This document shows, piece by piece, positions 16,033 through 26,490 of a stretch of DNA of 64,000 nt; position 1 is the stretch's first letter, and each line of letters opens with the position of its first letter. Origin of the DNA: Rhodobacterales bacterium RIFCSPHIGHO2_02_FULL_62_130. Lineage in GTDB: Bacteria > Pseudomonadota > Alphaproteobacteria > Rhodobacterales > Rhodobacteraceae. The position numbers were made by a program, and so were the translations under genes. The notes below the pieces were generated by a model. The model made no database searches, was not told the DNA's origin, and saw only the letters and a program-made list of their open reading frames with translations. Location: assembly GCA_001828855.1 (NCBI GenBank), contig MHZT01000040.1:1-64000 (forward strand). The letters are read 5' to 3'.

Positions 16033-16686
16033 ATGTTCAAGAAACTTGTCGCTGAAGTCATCGGCACTTTCATTCTGGTCTTTCTGGGAACCTGCGCCAT
16101 CGTGTTCATGGGGCCGGATATTGGCAAACTCGGGATCGCTTTGGCCTTTGGACTCGGGGTGATCGCCGCTGCCTATGGCATTGGTGCTGTGTCTGGCGCG
16201 CATCTGAACCCTGCGGTTTCTCTTGGCATGGTGGCGGCAGGGCGGATGCAGGTCAGCGATCTGCCGGGATATGTCGGGGCGCAAGTCGTGGGCGCGATTG
16301 GCGCGATTGTAGTGATCATGGCGCTTGGCGGCACTGTGGCGGGCGGTCTGGGGCAGACAGCCGTCGGCAGCGCCGGACCAACGGCTGCCTTGATCTTTGA
16401 ATTTGTGGCAACCTTCCTGTTTGTCACCGTGATCCTAGGCGCCACAGCGCAGGGCGGCGGCGGTGCGCTGGCCGGGTTGGTGATTGGCCTGACGCTGGTG
16501 CTGATCCATCTGGCGGGCATCAATATCTCGGGGGCTTCGGTGAATCCGGCGCGGTCGCTGGCTCCGGCCTTGTTCGTGGGTGGTGTGGCGTTGCAGCAGA
16601 TCTGGCTTTATATCGCAGCCCCTCTGGCGGGCGGTTTGCTTGCCGGCGTGCTGCACAGATCTGGGCTGGTCAGCGCGCCTGTCTGA
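16033..16686 (+). CDS. Aquaporin (AqpZ-like MIP channel)
   Basis: This 217-residue channel has six membrane helices. Both pore loops have intact NPA boxes: HLNPAVSLG and SVNPARSLAP. The arginine after the second NPA with serine next to it favours a water-type pore; glycerol facilitators usually have NPARD. It may let water or small polar products of alkane oxidation pass the membrane, but the substrate cannot be fixed by eye. CAGGAGAAAT precedes ATG 16033. It sits between two hairpins at the end of the mim region in the same orientation. Confidence 0.88.
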   Translation: MFKKLVAEVIGTFILVFLGTCAIVFMGPDIGKLGIALAFGLGVIAAAYGIGAVSGAHLNPAVSLGMVAAGRMQVSDLPGYVGAQVVGAIGAIVVIMALGGTVAGGLGQTAVGSAGPTAALIFEFVATFLFVTVILGATAQGGGGALAGLVIGLTLVLIHLAGINISGASVNPARSLAPALFVGGVALQQIWLYIAAPLAGGLLAGVLHRSGLVSAPV

Positions 16687-16722
16687 ACGAAACGGGGGAA
16701 GGGCAAATCTGTCTCTGCCTTG

Positions 16723-16763
16723 GTGTCAGACCGCTTTGCCCCTATGCTAAAGCGGCCTGACAC
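16723..16763 (+). terminator. Long hairpin after aquaporin
   Basis: GTGTCAG-a-CCGCTTT (16723-16737) pairs with AAAGCGG-c-CTGACAC (16749-16763), a 14-bp stem with one mismatch and an 11-base loop. It is strong enough to stop transcription, although no U-run follows. An operator for the next gene is the alternative. Confidence 0.55.
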
Positions 16764-16864
16764 ACAGACTACAAGCGTTTAACCCAACCCACGGCGAGGC
16801 GGATTTCTTCGACCGGTTTGCTCCGCCTATCTAGCCTGCACGCGTCCTTATGGAGAAGCGCACC

Positions 16865-17260
16865 ATGTCAAAACTCATCCATGCGATGATCCGCGTTCTG
16901 GACGAGCAACGCTCTGTCGCGTTCTATGAGCAGGCCTTTGGCTTGCGCGTGGTGGATCGGCTGCCCTTTGACACCTTCACGCTGGTCTATCTCGGCAACC
17001 CCGAGTCAGATTTCGAACTGGAGCTGACCATCAACACCGGCCGCACCGAGCCTTACAACATCGGCGACGGCTATGGCCATCTGGCGCTGTCAGTCGCCGA
17101 CCTTGAGGCCGAGCATAGCCGCCTGACGGACGCCGGGCTTGCCCCGCGCAAGATCGTGAACTTCGCCCCGGCAGGCAGCGTGATTGCCACGTTCTTTTTC
17201 ATTGCCGACCCGGATGGCTATCAGATCGAAGTGCTACAGCGCGGTGGTCGCTATCTATAG
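16865..17260 (+). CDS. Glyoxalase I-like VOC protein
   Basis: This 131-residue vicinal-oxygen-chelate protein resembles lactoylglutathione lyase. Two beta-alpha-beta-beta-beta modules are present, and the four metal ligands can be read: H6 (LIHAMIRV), the glutamate in FELELTI, the histidine in GYGHLAL and the glutamate in YQIEVLQ. It would convert the methylglyoxal-glutathione adduct to lactoylglutathione. A link to the neighbours is plausible, because acetone and acetol oxidation yields methylglyoxal. It has its own upstream region after a hairpin, so it may be expressed alone. ATG 16865 is preferred over 16850 because the fold begins right after it. Confidence 0.85.
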   Translation: MSKLIHAMIRVLDEQRSVAFYEQAFGLRVVDRLPFDTFTLVYLGNPESDFELELTINTGRTEPYNIGDGYGHLALSVADLEAEHSRLTDAGLAPRKIVNFAPAGSVIATFFFIADPDGYQIEVLQRGGRYL

Positions 17261-17383
17261 GCCGTGATTTTGCCGCTGCGGGCAGGGGGGGCTTAACCAG
17301 CCCATCACCCTGAGCGACACCGGAAAACTCTGCCCTCGGGCGGTCCAAGGCTGCGGATCGGACCACCACAGGAGTGTCACCAT

Positions 17384-18442
17384 TCAGTTCGAGACCTTGA
17401 ACACCGGCACAAACGAAGCCGGCGCCAAGGACTCTTGCGTGCCGACCGCGTCGATGTTTTCAGGGGTAAGCGTGGTGATCTTGGGGCCGGCATGGCGGAT
17501 CGTCAAACGGCCTTCGATGGCCCGCACGGCCAGTTCTACCGCCAGACGGCCTTGCAGCACCGCGAAATCGGTCGGGGCGGCCAGAATGCGGTTGCGTTTG
17601 ATGCCCCGATAGACGCCGTGGCTGACATAGGTGGAAACCACGCCGATCCGCTGGGTCAACCCACGGGCGCGCAGCAAGGACACGGCGGCCTCGGCCATGG
17701 GTCCGCTGCCGACCAGATAGTCGACATCCGGCACGGTATCCAAGACATCCTCGACCAAAAGCACTTGTTGCTCCAGTCCGGTATCGCCAAAACGGGTGGC
17801 GACAATCTGGGCCGAGCTTTCGGCAAGCGCCTCCATGAAACCACGCTCAACGAATTGCACCCAGCCTGCGCCTTTGGGGCCGGGAAACCATGCCAGCCGC
17901 ACCGGCGCGCTGCCTTTGGGGTGGCGCATGGCAATCGCGCGGCCCGCCGCCGCCCCCATCTCGTGCCATGATACGCTGGATTTGGCGGTGATACCTGTAT
18001 CGTTCATGTCGTTCACGGCATCAATGACCGGCATCTGTTTGGCGATTTCAACTACTGCCGGGGTCAGCCCGTCGTAGGATACCGGCCCCAGGATCATCGC
18101 ATCCATCTGACGCTTGCCGCAGGCTTCGACCTGCTCGATCTGGCGGGTCAGGTTGGGATAGCCCCCGGCCTCGTAAAGATCGAAGGACACGCCCAGACGG
18201 TTGGCCTCCTCGACCATTCCGTAGTTGACGCTTAACCAGTAGGCATCTTTAAGATGCGGGTATATCACGCAAATCCGCCAAGGTTTGGCGGCGTGGTCCA
18301 AAGGTTGATAGGCAATGGTTGTAGTCGGGCTGTCATCATCGAACGGCACGGCTGGCACCTGTATCTGCCACGTTTCACCGTCGGCGATATGGGGTGACAG
18401 GGCCAGAAGACCGGCCAGAAACAGATGTCGCAAAAATTGCAT
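17384..18442 (-). CDS. torT: TorT-like periplasmic sensor protein
   Basis: This 352-residue periplasmic binding protein belongs to the TorT/LacI-type group, which captures trimethylamine N-oxide (TMAO) or a similar ligand and presents it to the TorS sensor kinase. The signal peptide is MQFLRHLFLAGLLALSPHIADG. Binding-protein features include WRICVIYPHLKDAYWLSVNYGM and DAMILGPVSYDGL. ATG 18442 was chosen because the signal peptide starts there. It is divergent from torS with 57 bp between start codons. Confidence 0.82.
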   Translation of the reverse strand: MQFLRHLFLAGLLALSPHIADGETWQIQVPAVPFDDDSPTTTIAYQPLDHAAKPWRICVIYPHLKDAYWLSVNYGMVEEANRLGVSFDLYEAGGYPNLTRQIEQVEACGKRQMDAMILGPVSYDGLTPAVVEIAKQMPVIDAVNDMNDTGITAKSSVSWHEMGAAAGRAIAMRHPKGSAPVRLAWFPGPKGAGWVQFVERGFMEALAESSAQIVATRFGDTGLEQQVLLVEDVLDTVPDVDYLVGSGPMAEAAVSLLRARGLTQRIGVVSTYVSHGVYRGIKRNRILAAPTDFAVLQGRLAVELAVRAIEGRLTIRHAGPKITTLTPENIDAVGTQESLAPASFVPVFKVSN

Positions 18443-18499
18443 GCCTTTGGTCCCATCCGCGATAGTCTGCGAACAGACCATAGGCAAGGTTTAAGCCAG
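18443..18499. promoter_or_regulatory. Divergent torT/torS promoter region
   Basis: This short intergenic stretch has an inverted repeat GTCTG-CGAA-CAGAC at 18465-18478, midway between the two start codons. It is a candidate site for the response regulator encoded at 21363-22067. I found no clear copy of the E. coli tor box. Confidence 0.4.
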
Positions 18500-21382
18500 A
18501 TGCTGCACAAGTCCAGCCTGTCCCGCATCAGTCTGGGACGCATGTTGCTTTTGGCCTTTCTGGTCATTGCAGGGTTGCCGACGGCCACGGGCATTCTGGG
18601 CTGGGTCGAATTGCAGAAAGTCGCGCGCAACCAGACCAAGGCGATCAACGAAACGATTCCGGCGATTTCGGAGGTCCGCGGATTTACCGAAGAAAGCAGC
18701 CGCATCGTGGCGGTGGCGCCCGAGTTGGCCGCCGTCACCACCGAAGGCGCGCGCCGCGAACGTGCGGCCTATCTATACGCGCAGGTCGATGCCCTGTCCG
18801 AACGGGTCAGCCGTTACGAGCGCACCGGCAATGTCGCCCCGCCCGATCTGGCGCGGGCCGAAACCGATGTCCGGAACGGCATCGAACAGTTGGACCGGTT
18901 GGTTCAGGACCGTATTGTCGCCATATCCGGGCAGAAGGCGCGGCTACATGTCGGCATGACTGCCACGACCGAGCTTCTGGAGATCGCAGATACCTTGGTG
19001 GCCAATGCCCAGATGGGGACATCGGCGGGAATCTCGAACCTTTACGATCTGGAAAACAGCGACCCCGATTCAAACATGCGGCTAGACACCTTGGACAAAC
19101 TGATCGAAGTCGATCTGTTCCGTCAGGGTCTGATGTCCGAGATGCGCTCGCATATCGGCGAGATCGGGCTGTTGCTGAACCGGATTGCCACGGTGCAGAA
19201 CCACAAGGATCTTGAAGCCTTGCGGGCAAAGCTTCAGGGCCGGATCGAGATCGTCGCGCGCCGTATCCTGCTGGTCAATGATCCGGTGCGTGCCGAACGT
19301 GCCTTGGCGCTGCTGCAACTGATCCGGCCCAGTTCGGCACCGCCACCGGATGCCGAGGATCTTTTCAACCTGACCAAGGGCATCCTTGATCTGAACCGTC
19401 TGATCGCCGAGGCGCAGGGCAAGGTGCGCGAAGGGGCAGGGCGGCTGGACACGGAAGCACAGGCCTTGGCCGACCAGATCACCCTGCGGGCCGTGCGGGC
19501 CGGAGATGATGCCACCACGGCCATCCGCGCCACACAGCAGCTTTATGCCTGGGGGTCTGTTGCGGCTTTGCTGATCTCTTTGGCGGTGGTGTGGATCTAT
19601 GTGCGCGGCAATATCACCCGCCGCCTCGATGCGCTTTCGGCCACGATGACGCGGCTTGCCCATGGCGAGGAAGTTGGCCGCATTACCCCCCACGGCATTG
19701 ACGAGATCGCCGAGATGGAAGCGGCGGTTGAAGTGTTCCGGCTGCAAGGCATCGAGAACCACGAACTTGCCGCCGAGCGCGACCAGAACCTTGCCGAATT
19801 GCAGCGCCACCGGCTTGAGTTGCAGATCTTGGTGGCCGAACAAACCATGCAACTGCGTGGCGAGGTCGCCGCCCATGCCAAGGCGCGCAAGCAGGCCGAA
19901 GCCGCCGACCGCGCGAAATCCGAATTCCTTGCGATGATGAGTCACGAAATCCGCACGCCGATGAATGGTGTGCTGGGGATGCTGCGGAGCTTGGGGCGCG
20001 ATGGCCTGACCCCACGGCAGCAAGGCCAGTTGCGTGCGGCGCATGCCTCGGGCGAAGGCTTGATGACCATCCTGAATGACATTCTGGATTACTCCAAGAT
20101 CGAGGCGGGGACGGCGACGTTGGTGGATGTCACCTTCTCGCCCGTCGATCTGATGCGGGATATTGCCGAGCTGATGACCCCCAGCGCGCAGGAAAAAGGG
20201 CTGGCGCTGCATCTGGACGTGCCGGACGGTCTGCCCGTAGCCGTGATCGGCGACATGGGGAAATTGCGCCAGATCCTGTTCAATCTTGTCTCAAACGCGG
20301 TCAAATTCACCGATCAGGGCGCAGTTACGATGACCATCGCGGCAACCGGAGCCGCACAGGGCCATGCGGTGACGTTTGCGGTCAGCGACACTGGCAAAGG
20401 CATCGCCGAAGCGTCGCAGGAACGGATTTTTGGTGTGTTCGAGCAAGAAGACGCCCAGACGGCGCGGCAATATGGCGGCACGGGTCTGGGCCTTGCGATT
20501 TGCAGGCGGTTTGCCGATGCGATGGGGGCAAGCCTGACGGTTCAAAGCATGCTTGGCGTGGGAACGGTGTTCACGCTGGTCGCGCAGTTTCGGGTGGGCG
20601 ATGTGTCTGATCTGCCGCTTGATCCGCCGCCGGTGCAGGCACAGCCGCACACACCAAAACTGCATGCGCTGGTGGTGGAGGACAATGATATCAACCAGAT
20701 GGTCATTCAGACCTATCTGGAGGATTTGGGCCACACGGCAAAGGTGGTGTCCACCGCCGAAGCGGCGCTTGATGCCTTGGGCAAGGTGCGGTTCGACGTT
20801 ATTCTGATGGACGTGAACCTGCCCGGTCTGTCCGGCACGGCCGCGACGCGGGCGATCCGCGCGATGGCTGATCCCGCCATTGCCGCGCTGCCGATCATCG
20901 GTATATCCGCCCATGTGCAAGAAGTGGATCGCTTGGAAAACCTGCGGGCTGGCATGTCGGCAATTCTGCCAAAACCGCTCTCGCCCGAGGCTTTGCTGGC
21001 GGCGTTGCGCGAACAGGTGCCGCAAAAACATGCCCTGTTTGATCTTGCCGCCGACATGGGGGCAGGGCGTGCCACCGAACTGGCGCAGCTCTTTCTGACA
21101 GGCCTGCCCGATGGGTTGGGTGTGATCGAGGCCCTTGCAGAGCAAAGGGATTTCAAGGCCTTGTCGCGGGCCGCGCATCAGATGAAGGGTGCTGTGGGCA
21201 ATTTCGAATTGCCGGTTCTTGCAGCCCATCTGAACCGGATCGAGAGTTTGGCCGAAGCAGGCCCATCAGCCGAGCTTGATCTTTGCCTGCGCCATCTGCC
21301 GCCAACCATCGAACAGGGCCGCTTGGCGCTGGTCCATGCGCTGGGCCTGCTGGATGCAAACCTTAGTCAAGCTGCGCGGTGA
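18500..21382 (+). CDS. torS: TorS-like hybrid sensor kinase
   Basis: This 960-residue tripartite phosphorelay kinase has a first membrane helix (about 15-35, MLLLAFLVIAGLPTATG), a helical periplasmic sensor domain of about 300 residues and a second helix (LLISLAVVWIYV). HAMP and coiled-coil regions follow, then HisKA with the phospho-histidine in MSHEIRTPMNG (about 482), the ATPase domain (DTGKGIAEAS, GGTGLGLAI), a receiver domain with its aspartate in ILMDVNLPG (about 770), and a C-terminal HPt with HQMKGAVGNFE (about 892). This is the full TorS layout. ATG 18500 was chosen over 18425 because it begins directly before the first membrane helix. Its 3' end overlaps the convergent torR by 20 bp. 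Confidence 0.87.
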   Translation: MLHKSSLSRISLGRMLLLAFLVIAGLPTATGILGWVELQKVARNQTKAINETIPAISEVRGFTEESSRIVAVAPELAAVTTEGARRERAAYLYAQVDALSERVSRYERTGNVAPPDLARAETDVRNGIEQLDRLVQDRIVAISGQKARLHVGMTATTELLEIADTLVANAQMGTSAGISNLYDLENSDPDSNMRLDTLDKLIEVDLFRQGLMSEMRSHIGEIGLLLNRIATVQNHKDLEALRAKLQGRIEIVARRILLVNDPVRAERALALLQLIRPSSAPPPDAEDLFNLTKGILDLNRLIAEAQGKVREGAGRLDTEAQALADQITLRAVRAGDDATTAIRATQQLYAWGSVAALLISLAVVWIYVRGNITRRLDALSATMTRLAHGEEVGRITPHGIDEIAEMEAAVEVFRLQGIENHELAAERDQNLAELQRHRLELQILVAEQTMQLRGEVAAHAKARKQAEAADRAKSEFLAMMSHEIRTPMNGVLGMLRSLGRDGLTPRQQGQLRAAHASGEGLMTILNDILDYSKIEAGTATLVDVTFSPVDLMRDIAELMTPSAQEKGLALHLDVPDGLPVAVIGDMGKLRQILFNLVSNAVKFTDQGAVTMTIAATGAAQGHAVTFAVSDTGKGIAEASQERIFGVFEQEDAQTARQYGGTGLGLAICRRFADAMGASLTVQSMLGVGTVFTLVAQFRVGDVSDLPLDPPPVQAQPHTPKLHALVVEDNDINQMVIQTYLEDLGHTAKVVSTAEAALDALGKVRFDVILMDVNLPGLSGTAATRAIRAMADPAIAALPIIGISAHVQEVDRLENLRAGMSAILPKPLSPEALLAALREQVPQKHALFDLAADMGAGRATELAQLFLTGLPDGLGVIEALAEQRDFKALSRAAHQMKGAVGNFELPVLAAHLNRIESLAEAGPSAELDLCLRHLPPTIEQGRLALVHALGLLDANLSQAAR

Positions 21383-22067
21383 ACACATAGCCCTCGCCAT
21401 GCGAGGTGGTGAAAATCCGCGGCGCCTTGGGGTCATCCCCAAGCTTTGCGCGCAATCGCTGCACCAGCACATCGATGGTGCGGGTGTTGGTGCCGTCTTG
21501 TCGGTGGGTGATGGCCATGATCAATCGATCCCGACCCATGACCGTGCCGGGATTGGTCACGAAAACCCGCAGCAATTCATACTCGGCGCGGGTCAGCACG
21601 ATCTGCTCGCCTGCCGCGTTGGTCACCTGACGCGAGGCAACATCAAAGGTCAGGCCGTTGAAGTGAAACACTTTCCGCGTCAGGGCGCGCATCGCGGCAG
21701 TGCGCCGCAGCAGGTTCTTGACGCGCGCCAGCAACTCACGCCGGTTGAACGGCTTGCAGACATAATCATCCGCCCCCAGTTCCAGTCCGACGATCCGGTC
21801 CACGTCATCGGTGCGGCCAGACAGCAGGATGATGCCGATTTCCGACCGCGCGCGCTGTTCGCGGGTGATTTCCAGACCATCCTTGCCCTGTAAATTGATG
21901 TCGGCAATCAGCAGATCGGCGGTGCCTTGGGCAAGGATCTTTTCGGCCTTCTCGGCGGTGTCACATTCCGAGATGCGATAGCCGAACGACCCCAGATAGG
22001 ACACCAAAGCGCTGCGCGTTATCGGTTCGTCTTCGACAATGACGATATGCGCTGGCCTTGCTGACAT
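21363..22067 (-). CDS. torR: TorR-like response regulator
   Basis: This 234-residue OmpR-family regulator has a receiver domain (IVIVEDEPITRSAL; phospho-acceptor in LLIADINLQG; PFNRRELLARVKNLL at the end) and a winged-helix DNA-binding domain (TRAEYELLRVFVTNPG, RTIDVLVQRLRAKLGDDPKAPRIF). It should take phosphate from TorS. ATG 22067 is used; GTG 22073 is possible. It diverges from the TmoX-like gene across a 176-bp region, which is the natural place for its target sites. Confidence 0.87.
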   Translation of the reverse strand: MSARPAHIVIVEDEPITRSALVSYLGSFGYRISECDTAEKAEKILAQGTADLLIADINLQGKDGLEITREQRARSEIGIILLSGRTDDVDRIVGLELGADDYVCKPFNRRELLARVKNLLRRTAAMRALTRKVFHFNGLTFDVASRQVTNAAGEQIVLTRAEYELLRVFVTNPGTVMGRDRLIMAITHRQDGTNTRTIDVLVQRLRAKLGDDPKAPRIFTTSHGEGYVFTAQLD

Positions 22068-22153
22068 AGGCACCTCGGGGTGGCAGTTTCATTCTGTTAA
22101 CAATTTTTTACAAATAATGCGAGTCCATTCATCGCGCGGGTCTGACGCATTAA

Positions 22154-23188
<1,035 letters not shown>

Positions 23189-23264
23189 GCCTGCCTGACC
23201 TGTCTCTGGCCCTCCCGGTTCTGTGCCGGGTGGGTCTGTCTTTACCCCAGATCGGAATCCAAGC

Positions 23265-24278
23265 GTGACTGAAAGCGTCATCACCTGCAGCAATGTCTCG
23301 AAGATTTTCGGACCAAATCCGGCGCAACATCTTGCGGATATGAAGGCCAATCCGGGGCTTTCGTCGGCGGGCTATGTCTATGCGGTGCGCGACGTCAATC
23401 TTGAGGTGCGGCGTGGCGAGATGCTGGTGGTCATGGGCCTGTCAGGGTCAGGCAAATCGACATTGGTGCGCTGCCTGTCCCGGTTGATCGAGATCACCGG
23501 CGGGTCGGTGACGGTTGAAGGCCGCGACATTGCCTCGCTGTCCGAGCCAGAACTGATCGACCTGCGCCGCCGCAAGATGGGCATGGTGTTCCAAAGTTTT
23601 GGCCTGTTGCCCAATCGCTCCGTGCTGGAAAACGTGGCTTTCCCGCTGGAAATGCGCGGGCAGGATCGCGCCACCCGCTACGCCCGTGCGCGCGAAATGC
23701 TGGATCTGGTGGGGCTGAAAGGGCGGGAGGACTATTTCCCGCGCGAACTGTCGGGCGGCCAGCAGCAGCGTGTCGGCATTGCGCGGTCTTTGGCGGTTGA
23801 ACCCGACATCTGGTTTCTGGACGAACCCTTTTCGGCGCTTGATCCCCTGATCCGGCGCGAGATGCAGGATGAATTCCTGCGTCTCAAGGGCATGATGAAC
23901 AAGACCATCATCTTCATCACCCATGATTTTGACGAGGCCTTGCGTCTGGCCGACCGCATTGCCATCATGAAAGACGGTCGGATTGAACAATGCGACACCC
24001 CTGACCAGATCGTGTTGCACCCCGCCACCGACTATGTCGCCAAATTCACCGCCGAGATTGACCGCGCCCGCGTGGTGCATATCGGCAGCCTTGTGCGGCC
24101 GTTGTCCGGCCCCGCCAGCGGTGAACCGGTTGCGGCACAGCGCACCATCCGCGATCTGGCCCGCCAACTGGTTTCGGACAACCGCAGTCAAATTCCGGTT
24201 GCCGATGCCGAGGGCAAGATCATCGGCTCTGTCTTGCGGCAAGAGGCGTTGGATGTCTTGCTTGGGGATGGGCGGTGA
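23265..24278 (+). CDS. tmoV: ABC transporter ATPase (TmoV/ProV-like)
   Basis: This 337-residue ATPase drives amine uptake. It has Walker A GLSGSGKST, signature SGGQQQRVGIARSLA and Walker B DIWFLDEPFSALDP. The C-terminal regulatory region resembles a CBS module (VSDNRSQIPVADAEGKIIGSVL), as in ProV/OpuAA. The start is GTG 23265, because the conserved N-terminus (ITCSNVSKIFGPNP) begins right after it and no suitable ATG lies upstream. It overlaps tmoW by one base in a TGATG junction. Confidence 0.85.
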   Translation: MTESVITCSNVSKIFGPNPAQHLADMKANPGLSSAGYVYAVRDVNLEVRRGEMLVVMGLSGSGKSTLVRCLSRLIEITGGSVTVEGRDIASLSEPELIDLRRRKMGMVFQSFGLLPNRSVLENVAFPLEMRGQDRATRYARAREMLDLVGLKGREDYFPRELSGGQQQRVGIARSLAVEPDIWFLDEPFSALDPLIRREMQDEFLRLKGMMNKTIIFITHDFDEALRLADRIAIMKDGRIEQCDTPDQIVLHPATDYVAKFTAEIDRARVVHIGSLVRPLSGPASGEPVAAQRTIRDLARQLVSDNRSQIPVADAEGKIIGSVLRQEALDVLLGDGR

Positions 24279-26209
24279 TGGCGGTGAAGGCGTGGCATGT
24301 GACGACGGCCAAACTGCTTCTGGCGCTGGCGGTTGCACTGATGATTGCCAAGGTGATCCTGCCGCCGGAACTTATCCGTCCGCCCGAATGGCTGGTGCTG
24401 CCCTTTGCCGACTGGATCAACGCCGCGTTCTATTTTCTGCAAAACGATCTGGGGTTGATGAGTCTGACGCGGGCCTTTTCGGATGTGGTGGAATGGCTGC
24501 TGAACGTCACGGCCAACCTGCTTTACGGCAAAAGCCGGTGGCCAAACATCGGCCCGATCCCGTGGGGAGTCATTGCCGCGACGGCCTTCATGGCCGGCTA
24601 TGCCTTGAAAGGCTGGCGGCTTGGCGTTCTGAGTGGTGGGACATTCGTCTGGATCGCGCTGATGGGGCAATGGCAATGGGCGATGGAAACCTTGTCGGTC
24701 ATCGTCGTTGCCGCGCCATTTTCGGTGTCTTTGGGCCTGACAGTGGGGGTGCTGGCGTGGCGGTCGCAGCGGTTCGAGCGCATATTGAACCCGATCCTGA
24801 ACATAGCACAGTCGCTGCCGCACTTTGCCTATATGATCCCGGTGGTGGTGTTCATTGGCGTCGGCCCCAAGGCGGGCGCGATTGTTACGATTATCTTCTC
24901 GGTGCCGCCGATGATCCACATGACTCTTCTGGGGCTGAAGAAAGTCCCGGATGAGGTGATCGAGGCCGGCAAGATGTGCGGGGCGACGCGCTGGCAGTTG
25001 CTGACGCGGGTGCGTATCCCCACAGCGCGGGCCGAGATCCTGATCGGGGTCAATCAGGTCATCATGCAATGTCTGGCGATGGTGGTGCTGGCCAGCTTCA
25101 TCGGCATGCCGGGCTTGGGGCAAAAGCTGCTGCAACTGCTGCAATCCCTGAAGATCGGCCTGTCGGTGGAAATCGGCGTGACCATCGTTTTGCTGGCCGT
25201 CACTCTGGATCGTTTGTCCAAGGCATGGGCGCTGCGATTGCCCGCGCATGATGTGCCAAGCCCGCGCTGGATCGACCGCAACCGCCTGCTGGTCATCTGG
25301 CTGGCGCTCTGCGCCGCAGCCTTCGTTCTGGCACAGATTTTCCCCTATTTCCTTGAGGTTGAACGCAAGCAGGCCCTGTCGGTGGCTGGCCCGATCGATA
25401 GCTTGATGGATCACCTGATCCGCCTGATCGCGCCGGTGACGGCGTGGCTGCGCTGGTTCCTGATCACATGGGTGCTGATTCCGATGCGGGACGCCTATCT
25501 GTGGCTTCCCTTCACCGCAGTCCTGATGCTTTTGGCCGCTGTCGGTTGGGCCATCGGTGGCCTGCACTCTGCGGCAATCTGCGTGGCCTATTTCGGATTG
25601 ATTGCGCTGTCCGGCTGGTGGGATCGCGCCATGATTACCGTCTATATGGTCAGCATTTCCGTTTTCGTTGCGGCGCTGATCGGCCTGCCCTTGGGGATCT
25701 GGGCGGCGCGCAACACTGCACGGTCGGCGCGTATCCTGTTGATCTGTGACACGGCGCAAACCTTTCCAAGCTTCATCTATCTGATCCCGGTCATCATGCT
25801 GTTTGGCGTGAATGACGTGGCCGTGGTGGCGGCTGTCGTGGTTTTTGCCGCCGTGCCAATCGTGCGCTACACCATCGAGGGCCTTCGCAATGTGCCGCCC
25901 GAACTGATCGAGGCCGCAGATATGGGCGGGGCGACGCGTAGGCAGGTTCTGTGGCATGTGCGGCTGCCGATGGCCTTGCCCACCATGCTGGTTGGTGCCA
26001 ACCAATCGGTGATGTTCTCGCTGTTCATGGTCATCATCGCGGCCTTCATCGGCACGCAGGATCTGGGCCAAGAGATGCAGCGCGCGCTGTCCTCCACCGA
26101 TGTTGGCAAGGGGCTGGTGCTGGGGTTTGCGGTGGCCTTCATGGGGCTGATGACCGATCATCTGATCACCCGCTGGTCCGAGGATCGCAAACGCGCGCTG
26201 GGGATTTAG
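24278..26209 (+). CDS. tmoW: Fused double permease of amine ABC transporter (TmoW-like)
   Basis: This 643-residue membrane protein has two ProW-type permease domains in one chain. Each carries its own coupling helix that contacts the ATPase: EVIEAGKMCGATRWQLLTRV in the first half and ELIEAADMGGATRRQVLWHV in the second. About a dozen membrane helices are visible. Classical ProW is half this size and works as a dimer, so the gene is a tandem duplication and fusion. ATG 24278 overlaps the tmoV stop. After its stop there is no gene until the IS remnant near 26310. Confidence 0.85.
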   Translation: MAVKAWHVTTAKLLLALAVALMIAKVILPPELIRPPEWLVLPFADWINAAFYFLQNDLGLMSLTRAFSDVVEWLLNVTANLLYGKSRWPNIGPIPWGVIAATAFMAGYALKGWRLGVLSGGTFVWIALMGQWQWAMETLSVIVVAAPFSVSLGLTVGVLAWRSQRFERILNPILNIAQSLPHFAYMIPVVVFIGVGPKAGAIVTIIFSVPPMIHMTLLGLKKVPDEVIEAGKMCGATRWQLLTRVRIPTARAEILIGVNQVIMQCLAMVVLASFIGMPGLGQKLLQLLQSLKIGLSVEIGVTIVLLAVTLDRLSKAWALRLPAHDVPSPRWIDRNRLLVIWLALCAAAFVLAQIFPYFLEVERKQALSVAGPIDSLMDHLIRLIAPVTAWLRWFLITWVLIPMRDAYLWLPFTAVLMLLAAVGWAIGGLHSAAICVAYFGLIALSGWWDRAMITVYMVSISVFVAALIGLPLGIWAARNTARSARILLICDTAQTFPSFIYLIPVIMLFGVNDVAVVAAVVVFAAVPIVRYTIEGLRNVPPELIEAADMGGATRRQVLWHVRLPMALPTMLVGANQSVMFSLFMVIIAAFIGTQDLGQEMQRALSSTDVGKGLVLGFAVAFMGLMTDHLITRWSEDRKRALGI

Positions 26210-26309
26210 GGCGGCAACAGAGCGCGCCCTAGAACCTGCGGGTTTCGAAACAGATTTGCGCCCAAACCAAGGATTACGGGCGCCGATCCCACACTTTTAG
26301 CTAAGGCCG

Positions 26310-26490
26310 CGCGGCACGGCTTCAGCGCTGACTTCGGCCGCTGCCCGCCCGTTCCGCAAATGGCTGCGTTCATTGGTAAACATCGTGAGATGTATTCGGT
26401 CGAGCCGATCTCTCTGACACCGCAGTTCGCCCCGTCCACTTACCGCGACCGGCGTGCCATTGCAGGTGATCCTGACCGGTCCAGATTGTA
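26310..26490 (+). pseudogene. Decayed IS3-family transposase OrfB fragment
   Basis: Between tmoW and the ATPase (26210-26771) the only recognisable content is a remnant resembling the N-terminus of IS3-family OrfB: MAAFIGKHREMYSVEPI and FAPSTYRDRRA at 26360-26450. Just upstream, in another frame, ARPFRK matches the sequence that normally precedes that methionine, so a frameshift lies near 26358. The catalytic DDE core is missing. It marks an old insertion site. The rest of the gap holds nothing I can name. Confidence 0.55.

Noticed and set aside
18443..18499. E. coli-type tor boxes in the torT/torS gap
   Set aside because: No convincing match to the decamer was found; only a short inverted repeat is reported.
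24188..26161. Antisense frame of 657 codons opposite tmoVW
   Set aside because: Low-complexity His/Gln/Arg-rich translation typical of antisense frames in GC-rich DNA.
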